A stretch of 64,000 nt of DNA from Moanibacter sp964542645 (GCA_964542645.1 CAZIUG010000008.1:596507-660506), one strand, 5' to 3'. Positions 25,840 through 35,710 are shown, numbered from the stretch's first letter. Notes: generated by a model from the sequence alone, not told the origin. Program-made: numbers and translations.

Positions 25840-26377
25840 AGGTATATCCGAATTTTAATCAAAAGACCCGCCTCCCTTGAAGAAGCAGGCCTTCAGAAAT
25901 TTTGAGAAAGTGCTCACCAGACTGACACCACAGGATCGCAGTCTCATAGCAGAACCGGTGTTCGGATCTCTCTTCACACTCTTTAAAGCGGGACCACTCA
26001 GCGCGTCTTCAACACTATCGGCCAGTAGTTATTCGCCGCATCAGGTAAAGGTTCCCCTGCTCTTTTAGAGAGCGCTGCCAAATTTGGGCTAAAAAAGTCA
26101 ACCTTTTAATTCTATAATATGTTAATATAAAACATGTTATAGAATTAATGATAATAACTTATATCCCTCTCATGTCACTAACTTAACAAGCCATAGATAC
26201 ACAATGTCTTAACTTCTATTGTCCCGTTAACAACTTCCCGTTTCTGCCTTCATTTCACTTGTCTATAACTGCAATTGATTCTTCCCTCCTAATTTTTCTA
26301 CCTTTCCTCAAGAGACTATCCGAGCCTAATAACTCATCCTCTCGTCTGACTACTTCCTGCCGCAAGAACAGATCGCA
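25840..26377. other. convergent intergenic region between purA and folC
   Basis: 538 bp, AT-rich, with no credible gene. It contains the 18-bp inverted repeat at 26106-26148, listed separately. A 63-codon frame at 25877-26068 has no recognised features. Confidence 0.5.
26106..26148. terminator. AT-rich 18-bp inverted repeat between convergent genes
   Basis: Arm TTAATTCTATAATATGTT (26106-26123) and its near-perfect complement (26131-26148, one T-G position) flank a 7-nt loop AATATAA. Its position between the 3' ends of purA (plus) and folC (minus) suits a bidirectional terminator or insulating structure, although the stem has almost no GC. Confidence 0.5.
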
Positions 26378-27667
26378 TCACTGGAGAATATGTTCACCTA
26401 CTGGTAAACGGTTATTGATCGCCTCCATTATCTCGCCAATCAGGTAAATTGAGCCTGTTGCAACGATGATCTCATCAGGTTCGGCACAAGTACATACCCC
26501 AGGGGTCGGAAAGATTTCGCGTACTGAAGACTGCACAACTGACCCGCAATAACTATTCGGTATCGAATCGCGCAGCACTTGAAAAGACGCGGAACGAGGC
26601 TGAACTGGTTCTAACAGGAATATCTTTTTAGCGAATTGTGCAACCACCGGCATGAGCACCGAAGCCCTAAAGCTTCCAAGAGTACCTGCTAGAATCACCG
26701 GCTTCTGCCTACGTTCCCTGATTAATCGCTGCAGATTATCAGCTAATCCCTCTACCCCCTCAGGATTATGGGAAGTATCGAGATACACAAGATGATCACC
26801 AACTTGATAAGCATCCCAGCGCCCAGGCCAAGAAACATCCCCTAGTGCAGGTCCAACTTCTTCCATTCTAACCGGGACTTGTTCATTGAGCGTCTCAACA
26901 ACCAAAGTTGCTGTGGCCGCATTCCATCGCTGATAATCTCCTTCCAGGTTAGTTGATGGGCAGCGCTTCGGTTCAGAACCAAAGCGCTCGTGAATCGATC
27001 GAACTTCCGCATTCCGCTCCCGAGCAATCTTCCTCAAAACTGCTTCCGCACAATCTGGTATGTGCCCCAGAACAACTGGCTTACCTTCCTTTATTATTCC
27101 CCCTTTCTCAGCTGCAATCAATTCCAATGTGTGACCGAGGATATCGCAATGGTCCAAACTGATGGAAGTTATCACGGAGATCTCTGGATCAACTATATTT
27201 GAGGCATCGCAGCGACCTCCTAAACCCGTTTCAATGATTCCAATATCTACCTCCTCATCAGCAAAACACATGAAAGCTATCGCTGTGATCAATTCAAAGA
27301 ACGAGGGATGGTCGCCCGGGTCATTCGCAGCCAACATCTCGGCATGGACCTTGAGGCAGTTTGTATACTCTACAATCGATTCCCGATCAAGAATTCGACG
27401 ATTTACCTGAACCCTTTCTCCTTGGTAGACAAGGTGTGGTGAAGTAAAAAGACCAGTTTTGTATCCACTGCGTCTGTAAATTCTCTCGAGCATCGCACAG
27501 GTCGACCCTTTCCCATTAGTTCCAGCCACATGTATTATAGGGTAGTTTAGTTCTGGATGTCCGATCAACTCGGCAAGAAGCAACATCCTATCGATGCCGT
27601 ACTTCGAACCTTTATTCTTAAGTCCGTAGAGATAGCTTCTTACTTCCTCGTAAGTCCTTAGAGCCAT
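26378..27667 (-). CDS. folC: bifunctional folylpolyglutamate synthase / dihydrofolate synthase
   Basis: About 429 residues from the Met at 27667 (MALRTYEEV); the frame extends 15 codons further. Mur-ligase-like fold: P-loop VAGTNGKGSTCAMLE, SPHLVYQGERVQVN, IGIIETGLGGRCDASN (omega loop) and SLDHCDILG, then a C-terminal glutamate-ligase domain with DTSHNPEG. It adds glutamate to dihydropteroate and folates. It lies downstream of accD on the same strand with about 50 nt between, an accD-folC order found in many bacteria. Confidence 0.93.
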   Translation of the reverse strand: MALRTYEEVRSYLYGLKNKGSKYGIDRMLLLAELIGHPELNYPIIHVAGTNGKGSTCAMLERIYRRSGYKTGLFTSPHLVYQGERVQVNRRILDRESIVEYTNCLKVHAEMLAANDPGDHPSFFELITAIAFMCFADEEVDIGIIETGLGGRCDASNIVDPEISVITSISLDHCDILGHTLELIAAEKGGIIKEGKPVVLGHIPDCAEAVLRKIARERNAEVRSIHERFGSEPKRCPSTNLEGDYQRWNAATATLVVETLNEQVPVRMEEVGPALGDVSWPGRWDAYQVGDHLVYLDTSHNPEGVEGLADNLQRLIRERRQKPVILAGTLGSFRASVLMPVVAQFAKKIFLLEPVQPRSASFQVLRDSIPNSYCGSVVQSSVREIFPTPGVCTCAEPDEIIVATGSIYLIGEIMEAINNRLPVGEHILQ

Positions 27668-27720
27668 GATTCTATAACTTAACGGGTCTCGCCAACATGC
27701 CGCCAGGGCCAAACAGACAC

Positions 27721-28602
27721 CTAGAGTTTTTTTCGGATGCTGGAGGGACAGCGCCCTCGATAAAGTACATTCAGGAGTGTGATAACCCGCTCACGAAGTA
27801 CCATGCGAGGAACAATTTGATCAATCAGCCCTCGTTCGAGAAGAAATTCGGAAGTCTGAAATCCCTCAGGCAATTCCGCCTGAATAGTCTCTTTAATCAC
27901 ACGTGGGCCGGAAAACCCAATCAAAGCGCCTGGTTCAGCCAAGATCACGTCGCCCAATGTTGCGAAACTGGCTGAAGCTCCACCCAGTGTAGGATTAGTA
28001 AGAATAGAAATATAGGGAATCCCAATCTCGTGCAGACGCGAGAGCGCTGCACTCGTTTTCGCCATTTGCATAAGGCTGTACACCCCCTCCTGCATCCGGG
28101 CGCCTCCACCAGAACCAGATACAATTATAAGGGGAATCTTACGGTTTACAGCCCTTTCAATCGCACGGGTAATCTTTTCACCTACCACATTCCCCATACT
28201 TCCGGCTATAAATCGAAAATCTGATACTGCAATTGAGACCTCAATCTTACTCATGACTCCGATTCCTGAAAGAAGCGCATCAGGCATCTCGGTTTTCTTT
28301 TGCTCCGCCTCTAATTTCTCTTTGTAACTGGAGAGGCCTTTGAAGTTAAGGACGTCGATTGTCCTCAACTCAGCATCGTGTTCATCGAACGACCCTTCAT
28401 CGAGGAGAGACTCAATGCGCTTTTTCGAATTTAATGGGAAATGGTATCCACTTCCTGGTACCACCATGAGATTCTTCTCTAACTCCCGATTAAAGATAAT
28501 CTCCCCAGAAACTGGACACTTGGTGAAAAGATTCTCGGGTATATCTTTGGTCCGGACTGGTACAGTCACGGTGGAATACTGAGGTTTCTTAAAAAATGCC
28601 AT
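27721..28602 (-). CDS. accD: acetyl-CoA carboxylase carboxyltransferase beta subunit with degenerate zinc ribbon
   Basis: 293 residues, normal AccD length. The crotonase-like core is intact: VVGEKITRAIERA, SGSGGGARMQEG (oxyanion region), TNPTLGGASASFA, IGFSGPRVI and SEFLLERGLID. It transfers carboxyl from biotin to acetyl-CoA as an alpha2beta2 complex with AccA (not in the window). The N-terminal zinc ribbon is abnormal: the usual four Cys (KCxxCG ... VCPxCxxH) are read here as Cys29, Ser32, Val48 and Ser51, so zinc binding should be lost although the surrounding ELEKNL and HF residues remain. Confidence 0.94.
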   Translation of the reverse strand: MAFFKKPQYSTVTVPVRTKDIPENLFTKCPVSGEIIFNRELEKNLMVVPGSGYHFPLNSKKRIESLLDEGSFDEHDAELRTIDVLNFKGLSSYKEKLEAEQKKTEMPDALLSGIGVMSKIEVSIAVSDFRFIAGSMGNVVGEKITRAIERAVNRKIPLIIVSGSGGGARMQEGVYSLMQMAKTSAALSRLHEIGIPYISILTNPTLGGASASFATLGDVILAEPGALIGFSGPRVIKETIQAELPEGFQTSEFLLERGLIDQIVPRMVLRERVITLLNVLYRGRCPSSIRKKL

Positions 28603-29051
28603 GGCTGCGTGGTTTCAAAATACCTGGCCCCAAGAACCAACTCACCTTTTGGGGAGGGGAAAAAGCTTCAATCCCTCATTACTTGCATTTCGCAGTTTTG
28701 TCTAGCGAGCGTTTTGAGTTGTACCAGTCGTAAACACATTATTACGCAAAAATCTAATTTCGCATCTAATTAGGTATCCTCCAATATTGCAAAGGCATTT
28801 TTTGCAATCTTCATACCGTCTGGACACCTGAAAAGAATCGGCCAGAAATCCACTTTAAGACCCGAGTATTCCTTTGCCTGCCTACCCGGGAACGCTGAAG
28901 TTGCTCCAAATTAATTAAGGCAGAAGTTTAGCAAGCAACAACTTTTTCTAACTCCCTGAAATGCTAAGAGACTTTGTTGCCTTCACCCGGGCGATTATAA
29001 CGGATAGAGAAACTCGCTATCGAAAATTGCCCGATTGGGAGATATCGGAAT
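28603..29051. other. intergenic region upstream of accD
   Basis: 449 bp without a recognised gene; presumably holds the accD promoter. A 36-codon ATG frame (28961-29071, plus) overlaps the end of the next gene and has no supporting features. Confidence 0.45.
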
Positions 29052-30008
29052 TCAGTAATCAAATTCCTTGAGAGGACGACGCAAGAAAAGAAAAGAGATA
29101 AAGCCCAGGAGAACGGCAGAAAGAAGCCCGTCTAGCATTCGAGAACTCCCAAAAAAAGATTGGATTGCCCCACTCTGGCTAATTACCAGTTTATCGTAAA
29201 CAGCAATAAAAGCTACCCACCCCGCATGAAGTCCTACACATGGCCAAAGTGAACGACTACGGAGAAACAGTAGACCCAGCACCATACCAACCAGTGTGAG
29301 ATTCAGAAATGGGATCGCATCAAATGTATGAATAATACTGAACACAGTCCAGAAGGCTGCTAAGAATCCGGACAAAACCGTAACTGTGCCTTCCGGTGAA
29401 GCAATCTCGTGGGGCAATTGCTTAAAATGGACGAAAGCAAAAAACAAGGAACTTAAAAAAACTGCGATAAAAGGAGATAACGCAGTATAGAATATCCTTA
29501 ACACGATTCCGCGAAACACCGCTTCTTCAACCAGAGCAACAACAAATCCCGCACACAAACCTTTTCCTAAAACCCCCAGTATGTTGTCAAAAGATTGATA
29601 CTCTGTATGGTAGACTAAAGTCTGGACCAAAGCGATCATCGTCAACAAACCAGCACCGAGACACAACCAGGCCAAAACGACCTTACCTGATGCAATTTCA
29701 AATTTCAGACCTAGCTGCGACCAGGATTTGATACCTGACTTCCGAACGAACCAAGGGAGAAAAAGGATTACAACCAACCAACGCACCCGATCAAAGTACC
29801 GTCCGAACTCTTTCTCCGCGAGATAGGAGCTCAGCCCATTCGGGTAAATCTCTCCCCAAAATATGATTCCCCAGTAACAAAGGGGACTTAAAATCCCAGC
29901 CGCCAGAAGCGCACCGAGAAAATAACCCAAAAGTAAATAGATGCCTTTCCAAGAGAAAGCATTTGGGCGGGTTCCAAAGAGAATGAACTCTTCATAACGT
30001 AACATCAT
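29052..30008 (-). CDS. CPBP-family intramembrane metalloprotease
   Basis: 318 residues with about eight membrane segments. The CPBP (Abi) signature motifs are present: EEAVFRG (EExxxR, about residue 165), FFAFVHFK (FxxxH) and LHAGWVAF with a third conserved His. Members are glutamate-type intramembrane proteases related to Rce1; bacterial substrates are mostly unknown. It sits about 35 nt downstream of truA on the same strand. Confidence 0.88.
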   Translation of the reverse strand: MMLRYEEFILFGTRPNAFSWKGIYLLLGYFLGALLAAGILSPLCYWGIIFWGEIYPNGLSSYLAEKEFGRYFDRVRWLVVILFLPWFVRKSGIKSWSQLGLKFEIASGKVVLAWLCLGAGLLTMIALVQTLVYHTEYQSFDNILGVLGKGLCAGFVVALVEEAVFRGIVLRIFYTALSPFIAVFLSSLFFAFVHFKQLPHEIASPEGTVTVLSGFLAAFWTVFSIIHTFDAIPFLNLTLVGMVLGLLFLRSRSLWPCVGLHAGWVAFIAVYDKLVISQSGAIQSFFGSSRMLDGLLSAVLLGFISFLFLRRPLKEFDY

Positions 30009-30043
30009 GATAATTGGACACTTATTGGACTACTTTCTCCGCA

Positions 30044-30787
30044 CTAGTAAAAAACTCTTTCCAAACAAAGTCCATGGGCCGGTGCAGTTGGTATGAGACC
30101 TGTCCTTTTCCTGCCTTCAAGTGCAACGCTGAGTTCATCAGGCTTAAGCTTGCCGATCCCGACTTCTACTAAGGCGCCAGCAAGAGTCCGGACCATTTTG
30201 TAAAGATAGCCACCCGCCTCAGTCGTCATTCGCATCCGCCGCCCCTCTCTTTTAACTTCAAGTCGCTTAAGGTTCTTCACTGGATTTTCCTCGGATCCAT
30301 CACTTCGATTCGCAGTAAACGAAGAGAAATCATGCTCGCCAAGAAGGGTTGAGGCAGCCTCATTCATGAGTGCAACATCAAGTCGCATGTTCCCAAGAGA
30401 CCAGAAATAACGAGTATCAAACGGGGAAGCTAGTCCTTCAAAAAATCGGTAGCTGTACCTCTTTCCTCTTGCAGAATAGCGGGCGTGAAAATTCCGAACA
30501 GCCTGACTGACGCTTTTAACCCTAATACTTGATGGTATGCCGCTCTGTAGAGCACGAAGAAGGTGTTCGGTCGAGTGATTCCACTCTGCGTCGAAGTGAA
30601 AGACCTGTCCTTTGGCATGAACTCCACTGTCCGTACGCCCGCTCCCGTGCACACGCACTGGACATCCAAAGATGACCTCAAATCTTTTCTCGATTATATC
30701 CTGTATTGTATTCCCGCCTACTTGGCTCTGCCACCCATTAAAGCCAGTACCGTCATATGCTACGATTGATTTCCAACGGATGGGCAT
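30044..30787 (-). CDS. truA: tRNA pseudouridine(38-40) synthase TruA
   Basis: 247 residues. YDGTGFNGWQSQ at the N-terminus, the catalytic Asp in GSGRTDSGVHAKGQ, RYSARGKRYSYRF, HDFSSFTANRS and YLYKMVRTLAGALVEVG are all canonical. It modifies anticodon-stem positions 38-40 in the cytosol. It follows ruvX by 25 nt on the minus strand and probably belongs to the manC-ruvX-truA run. Confidence 0.96.
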   Translation of the reverse strand: MPIRWKSIVAYDGTGFNGWQSQVGGNTIQDIIEKRFEVIFGCPVRVHGSGRTDSGVHAKGQVFHFDAEWNHSTEHLLRALQSGIPSSIRVKSVSQAVRNFHARYSARGKRYSYRFFEGLASPFDTRYFWSLGNMRLDVALMNEAASTLLGEHDFSSFTANRSDGSEENPVKNLKRLEVKREGRRMRMTTEAGGYLYKMVRTLAGALVEVGIGKLKPDELSVALEGRKRTGLIPTAPAHGLCLERVFY

Positions 30788-30812
30788 CTATCTGATTCTC
30801 GAGTTCTGATTT

Positions 30813-31256
30813 TCAAGAGATCATGCTATCATCGGCCCCTGATTCTGGGCCGAAAATCGAATCTAAGTGATCCTGCAAGATTATTGTGGCGGCACGAGAA
30901 TCGACTTTGCCACTGCGACGAGATACCCTCTTCCCCGATGCCGCAAAATCCTTCTCTGCCTGATAGGTCGTCAGGCGTTCATCAACTCGATGGATTGGGA
31001 GACGAAAGCGTTCCCTCAATTTATCGATAAATTGATCAACTTCCCCAGCTTTATAACCTGCACTCTCGTCCATGTTAATTGGATACCCGACAATTATATC
31101 TGTGATTCCTCGATCCTCGACCAAATGTGAAATATGGTCCAGCCTGTCCACTTCGCGTTTTTCCACTGCTGCCGGTAGAGGCACGGCAATTCCAAGCTCA
31201 TCCCCGATACTCAGCCCAATCCGCCTTTCCCCATAGTCAATTCCAAGAAAATTCAT
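30813..31256 (-). CDS. ruvX: RuvX/YqgF Holliday-junction resolvase-like nuclease
   Basis: About 147 residues from the ATG at 31256, which overlaps the stop of the upstream guanylyltransferase gene by one base (TGATG), indicating coupled translation. The RNase H-fold acidic residues are visible: FLGIDYGERRIGL, VGYPINMDES, VDERLTTYQAE and KVDSRAATIILQDHL. The family is linked to pre-16S rRNA processing. Confidence 0.93.
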   Translation of the reverse strand: MNFLGIDYGERRIGLSIGDELGIAVPLPAAVEKREVDRLDHISHLVEDRGITDIIVGYPINMDESAGYKAGEVDQFIDKLRERFRLPIHRVDERLTTYQAEKDFAASGKRVSRRSGKVDSRAATIILQDHLDSIFGPESGADDSMIS

Positions 31257-32344
31257 CAACAGAGATGTTTCCATTCCGGATGATTCGCTATCTTTTGAAC
31301 AAGATTCTTGATATCCTGCGAACGGCTTTTTGGACAGACTAAGGTGGCGTTAGGGGTTCTTACAACAATAAGGTCCTCTACCCCGTACATGGCTATCAAA
31401 TGGTCTTCTGAGCTGAATGCTATATTATCCGAACTCTCCTGGAAAAAAGCGCCCCCTTTTGAGACATTTCCGTTCTGATCCGCCAGATAGTGACGTGCGA
31501 TCGCGGCCCATTCGCCCACATCATCCCAATTGAAACTCGCTTCAACCGTCAGTACCCGATCAGCCTTTTCCAGGACCGCGTAATCGATTGAGACCTTTTC
31601 CATCAGAGGGTAGTGAGTATCGAGGAGGAAGTCTAGCTCAGTCCCTCTATTTATTCCTTTCTCCACCTTGTCAACTGTTGCCCATAGTTCTTCAGCGTGA
31701 AGTTTAAACTGGGATTCTATGACCGAAACCCGCCACAAAAAGATTCCCGCATTCCAAAAATAATTCCCAGAGGCAACATACTCTTCTGCAGTCTGCGCAC
31801 AGGGCTTTTCAACAAATTTTTCGACCGAATAGACGGGGGCTTCGTCAACATGCAAGACCGCTGGGCCTCTATGTATATATCCGTATCCAGTCGCTGGATA
31901 GGACGGCTTCACTCCAATCGTTATGATCGCATCTTCTCTTTCCGCCGCCTGGAAAGCATGTATCAAGTCAGCCTGAAATGCTCCCTTCGGCTGAATAACT
32001 GCATCCGCAGGTAGCATGGCAAAGGTAGCGTCTGGATTCCGAGACTTTACCAATAAAGTAGCAAGAGCTACTGCTGGAGCTGTATCACGGCCAACCGGCT
32101 CGGCGATCACACGCTCCGGTACCAAGCCTGGGACAATTTCCAGTATCGAATCCCTTTGTTCCTGATTTGTAATCACAAAAAGATTTTCTTCAGGAACAAC
32201 CCCATCGAGTCTCTCCACCGTCTGAGTTAACATAGGCCCATCCCCAACAATAGGTAGAAGATGTTTGGGCTGCTTCAATCTACTCGCTGGCCAGAATCTT
32301 TCTCCCCGCCCCCCAGCCATTATTACAGCAAATCTCTCTCTCAT
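31256..32344 (-). CDS. mannose-1-phosphate guanylyltransferase
   Basis: About 362 residues from the Met at 32344 (MRERFAVIMAGG). The nucleotidyltransferase signature MAGGRGERFWPASRLKQPKHLLP is decisive, followed by VEKFVEKP, WNAGIFLWR and SIDYAVLEK. The C-terminal phosphomannose-isomerase domain of bifunctional ManC/AlgA is absent, so it is the short GMP (ManC-only) form making GDP-mannose for surface glycans. It is the first gene of a tightly packed minus-strand run with ruvX and truA. Confidence 0.93.
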   Translation of the reverse strand: MRERFAVIMAGGRGERFWPASRLKQPKHLLPIVGDGPMLTQTVERLDGVVPEENLFVITNQEQRDSILEIVPGLVPERVIAEPVGRDTAPAVALATLLVKSRNPDATFAMLPADAVIQPKGAFQADLIHAFQAAEREDAIITIGVKPSYPATGYGYIHRGPAVLHVDEAPVYSVEKFVEKPCAQTAEEYVASGNYFWNAGIFLWRVSVIESQFKLHAEELWATVDKVEKGINRGTELDFLLDTHYPLMEKVSIDYAVLEKADRVLTVEASFNWDDVGEWAAIARHYLADQNGNVSKGGAFFQESSDNIAFSSEDHLIAMYGVEDLIVVRTPNATLVCPKSRSQDIKNLVQKIANHPEWKHLC

Positions 32345-32505
32345 ACTAACAATGCCCTCTTTTCGCACCAGCTAGTTACTTAATACCTTCTGATCCATTA
32401 GGAACCTCGTGTAAATGTGATTCTTGGTAAAATTTTAAATGTCCCAGGTTAGTTGACAGTCTCTCTTTCCTGCTTTGAGTTAGATTCGATTAGAGAAATT
32501 TCTCA

Positions 32506-33693
32506 ATGAATCAAAATCGAGAAAAAAGAAAACCACTCAGTCCGGAAGAAATCGCTCGTTATAGCAGACACATTATTCTTCCTAATGTCGGTCTTAAAGG
32601 TCAGGAAATTTTGTCCCACGCTAAGATTTTAGTGATTGGAATGGGAGGCCTGGGCAGTCCCGTTGCCCTCTATCTTGGAGCCGCTGGGATTGGCACCTTG
32701 GGCCTGGCAGACTTCGACAGAATCGAAGAACACAACCTCCAGAGACAAATTCTACACAAAACATCTCGAGTTGGAAGCTCAAAAACCGAATCTGCAATAG
32801 CTGAAATCCAAGATCTGAATCCGGCTGTCACGCTTCAAAATCACTCCGAAGGCGTAACTATTGAAAATGCTCATTCTCTCTTTATAAACTACGACCTCGT
32901 GGTTGATGGGAGTGATAATTTCCCTACAAGATACCTCGTCAATGATGCAGCGTTCTTCACTAAGAAACCATTGGTCTATGGCAGTATCTTCCAATTCGAG
33001 GGACAAGTTTCAATCTTCGACACTTCAGAAGGAGGACCGTGTTACCGGTGTCTCTTCCCCAAAATGCCGGCCCCAGGAGTCGTTCCTAACTGCGAAGAAG
33101 CTGGAGTATTCGGCGCCCTCTGTGGTGTCGTTGGAAGCATTCAGGCCATGGAAGCCATCAAGTACCTACTGGGTCTCGGAGAAGCTATCAAAGGCCGGCT
33201 TCTCGTAACCGAAGCCCTTTCCATGAATTTTCGAACCTTAAATCTTAAAAGAGACCCGAATTGCCCCCTATGCGGCGACAATCCAACAATTCTTAACTTG
33301 AAAGCCCAAAACTATGAGTTCCAATGCGATGTCCCAAACGCCGAGGACACTGCTGGAAGCAATGTTGCCACACACCCTCTAGAAATCACTGTGGAAGAAG
33401 CACATTCCATTCTCAATTCTGAAGTCCACTGTCTCCTCATCGACGTCAGGGAACCCTACGAAGTAGAGATTTGCTCCATTGAAGGAAGTATTAACATTCC
33501 CATGGGCCAAATTCCTGAGAGATATGAATCACTTCCAAGAAATCACCCTATTTTTATCCACTGCCATCATGGATCACGCAGCTTTAAAGCCACCCAATTC
33601 CTACGGTCCAAAGGATTCAAATTCGCCTCAAATATCGGGGGCGGCATTAACGCCTGGGCACATAAAATCGATCCCTCGATCAGATTTTACTAG
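32506..33693 (+). CDS. MoeB/ThiF-type adenylyltransferase fused to rhodanese
   Basis: 395 residues. Residues about 12-255 form an E1-like adenylation domain: RYSRHIILPNVG, ATP loop GMGGLGSPVALYL, DFDRIEEHNLQRQ, DGSDNFPTRY, and zinc Cys pairs CYRC and CPLC. Residues about 290-395 form a rhodanese domain with the active-site loop HCHHGSRS (Cys persulfide). This MoeZ/MoeBR layout activates MoaD/ThiS-like carriers and gives them sulfur. The MoaD-like protein at 2076 is a possible client. Confidence 0.93.
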   Translation: MNQNREKRKPLSPEEIARYSRHIILPNVGLKGQEILSHAKILVIGMGGLGSPVALYLGAAGIGTLGLADFDRIEEHNLQRQILHKTSRVGSSKTESAIAEIQDLNPAVTLQNHSEGVTIENAHSLFINYDLVVDGSDNFPTRYLVNDAAFFTKKPLVYGSIFQFEGQVSIFDTSEGGPCYRCLFPKMPAPGVVPNCEEAGVFGALCGVVGSIQAMEAIKYLLGLGEAIKGRLLVTEALSMNFRTLNLKRDPNCPLCGDNPTILNLKAQNYEFQCDVPNAEDTAGSNVATHPLEITVEEAHSILNSEVHCLLIDVREPYEVEICSIEGSINIPMGQIPERYESLPRNHPIFIHCHHGSRSFKATQFLRSKGFKFASNIGGGINAWAHKIDPSIRFY

Positions 33694-33710
33694 GAATTCT
33701 TCGAGAATAA

Positions 33711-33784
33711 AGATCTATTGGAATTCAGATCCTATGGATTCCAGGACTAATAACGAGTTACGATACAGATCCGTTGGAATTAAG
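33711..33784 (+). repeat. three short imperfect direct repeats upstream of the ABC exporter gene
   Basis: Copies start at 33711 (AGATCTATTGGAATTCAG), 33727 (AGATCCTATGGATTCC) and 33767 (AGATCCGTTGGAATTAAG), ending 30 nt before the exporter ATG. They share AGATCy-n-TkGGA. They could be binding sites for a regulator, or mere local duplication. Confidence 0.35.
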
Positions 33785-33813
33785 AAGACAAAAATTTTCC
33801 TTATTGATCCTCT

Positions 33814-35556
33814 ATGAGAACGATCTGGCGAGTCTCCCATTACCTCTTTCGCTATCGAACGCTTTTCATCCTAACACTCGGATTAGCCATCGGAAGCGCT
33901 CTCTTCACGCTGAGCGCACCACAGGTGGTACAATGGGTAATTGATGACATCATACGCCTGAAAAAGATCGACTTGATTTGGATCGGAGTCCTTCTAGTCG
34001 CAGGCTGCTACTTCTTCGGCGAGTTGCTTAACTCGCTGCGGATTCGACTTAATAATATTGTAGAGCAGAAAGTACTTATCGATCTGCGCCATGATCTGCA
34101 TGCCAAGTTACTTGATCTACCAATTGCCTTTTACGATCAGCGAAAGACCGGAGAAGTTGCCTCTCGTGTCATTGAAGATGTGCAGGATGTAGAGAGGGCC
34201 CTGCTTGATGGAACAGAACAAGGCTCCGTTTCCCTCGTCTACGTATTCGGCATTTCATTGATGCTATTTCTGAAGGAACCGCTCCTCGCTCTGTTCGTCG
34301 TTGCTCCCCTCCCAATTCTCTTTTTTCTCGGCTGGAACCATGCCATTGTAACACGAAGAAGCTGGAAACTGGTTCGCGAATCAGCCGGCGCTCTGAACGG
34401 TCTCCTTGTTGAAGATATTCAAGGCAATCGGCTCATCCATTCTTTTGCTCTCAAAGAAAACGAACGTGCTCGATTCCGGAAGCAAGCAGAGATTCTAAAA
34501 TCCCGAACGCTGACGGCGGCGTTTCGTTGGTCAGTTTACAACCCGACCTCTAACTTTATCGCCAGTCTTGGAACCGTCGCTGTAATTGGGATGGGCGGCT
34601 ACCTTCTGATAATGGATCCTTCCTTTACATTTGGCAAATTCGTCGCCTTCTTCTACCTCTGCTCGATGCTCTACGCACCTCTGAATACTCTTAATTCCCT
34701 CACTCACATGTTGAGCACAGCCAAAGCATCAGGGGAACGTGTTTTCGAGATTCTTGATCATCCGATCTCAGTCAAGGACCCTACCATTCCCGTTAAATTT
34801 CCTACTGGATCTGTACAAGCGGAACTCTCCGGTGTCCGATTTGCCTATCCCCAGAGAAACCAACTCATTGAAAACTTTGACTTGAAATTCCCAATGGGAC
34901 AGGTAACCGCTCTTGTCGGACATACTGGCGCAGGGAAGTCAACTGTAGCGAATCTCCTTCTCCGCTATTACGATGTCGATCAGGGTAAGGTTCTTGTCAA
35001 TGGAACTGATGTGAGACAATTTCGACTCGCCGAACTCAGGGAAAATATCGGTTTTGTTGCCCAAGACCCATTTCTTTTCGACGGAACAATTGAGGAAAAT
35101 CTTCGGCTGGCCCGAAAGGAAGCAACCGATGAAGAATTGATTGAAGCCCTTAGAGGTGCCCATTCTTTGGATTTCGTTTTAAAGCTCCCCCAAGGAATCC
35201 AAACCACCATTGGAGAACGGGGCATCAGATTGAGCATGGGGGAGAAACAACGGCTCACTATTGCCCGTGTTCTTCTTAAGAACCCTCCCTTTGTTATCCT
35301 GGATGAAGCCACGTCAAGCGTTGATAGCGTCACCGAACGTCACATTCAAAATGCACTTGAAAATCTCATGCAGGACCGAACAGTCCTAATTATCGCCCAT
35401 CGTCTTTCTACCGTTCGACGAGCCGATCAAATTGTGGTCCTCGAAGCAGGAAGAATTGTCGAGCGGGGACGCCACGAAGAGCTTTTAGATAATAACAGCA
35501 ATTACGCCCATCTTTGGCACGCCCAACACGATGTTATCTCCAATTCTTTGACCTAG
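33814..35556 (+). CDS. ABC exporter, fused TMD-NBD half-transporter
   Basis: 580 residues, MsbA/LmrA-like layout. Six membrane helices occupy residues about 15-310, followed by one nucleotide-binding domain: Walker A GHTGAGKST, Q-loop FVAQDPFLFDGTIEENL, signature LSMGEKQR (in place of LSGGQ), Walker B FVILDEATSSVD and H-loop IIAHRLSTV. It works as a homodimer in the inner membrane. The substrate is unknown (lipid, drug or peptide). No HlyD or TolC partner is adjacent. Confidence 0.93.
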   Translation: MRTIWRVSHYLFRYRTLFILTLGLAIGSALFTLSAPQVVQWVIDDIIRLKKIDLIWIGVLLVAGCYFFGELLNSLRIRLNNIVEQKVLIDLRHDLHAKLLDLPIAFYDQRKTGEVASRVIEDVQDVERALLDGTEQGSVSLVYVFGISLMLFLKEPLLALFVVAPLPILFFLGWNHAIVTRRSWKLVRESAGALNGLLVEDIQGNRLIHSFALKENERARFRKQAEILKSRTLTAAFRWSVYNPTSNFIASLGTVAVIGMGGYLLIMDPSFTFGKFVAFFYLCSMLYAPLNTLNSLTHMLSTAKASGERVFEILDHPISVKDPTIPVKFPTGSVQAELSGVRFAYPQRNQLIENFDLKFPMGQVTALVGHTGAGKSTVANLLLRYYDVDQGKVLVNGTDVRQFRLAELRENIGFVAQDPFLFDGTIEENLRLARKEATDEELIEALRGAHSLDFVLKLPQGIQTTIGERGIRLSMGEKQRLTIARVLLKNPPFVILDEATSSVDSVTERHIQNALENLMQDRTVLIIAHRLSTVRRADQIVVLEAGRIVERGRHEELLDNNSNYAHLWHAQHDVISNSLT

Positions 35557-35710
35557 GCCTGAAACCGTAATTACAGTCTAAACCAGCATACCTAGCACCG
35601 ATATATAAAGACAGATTCCGTTGAAGAAAATTCAATTGATCCCCAAGTCCCGTTTCATATTTTTATAAATTGCTCTTTATTTAAAGCCTACTCCAAGATC
35701 CCAAAAATCC

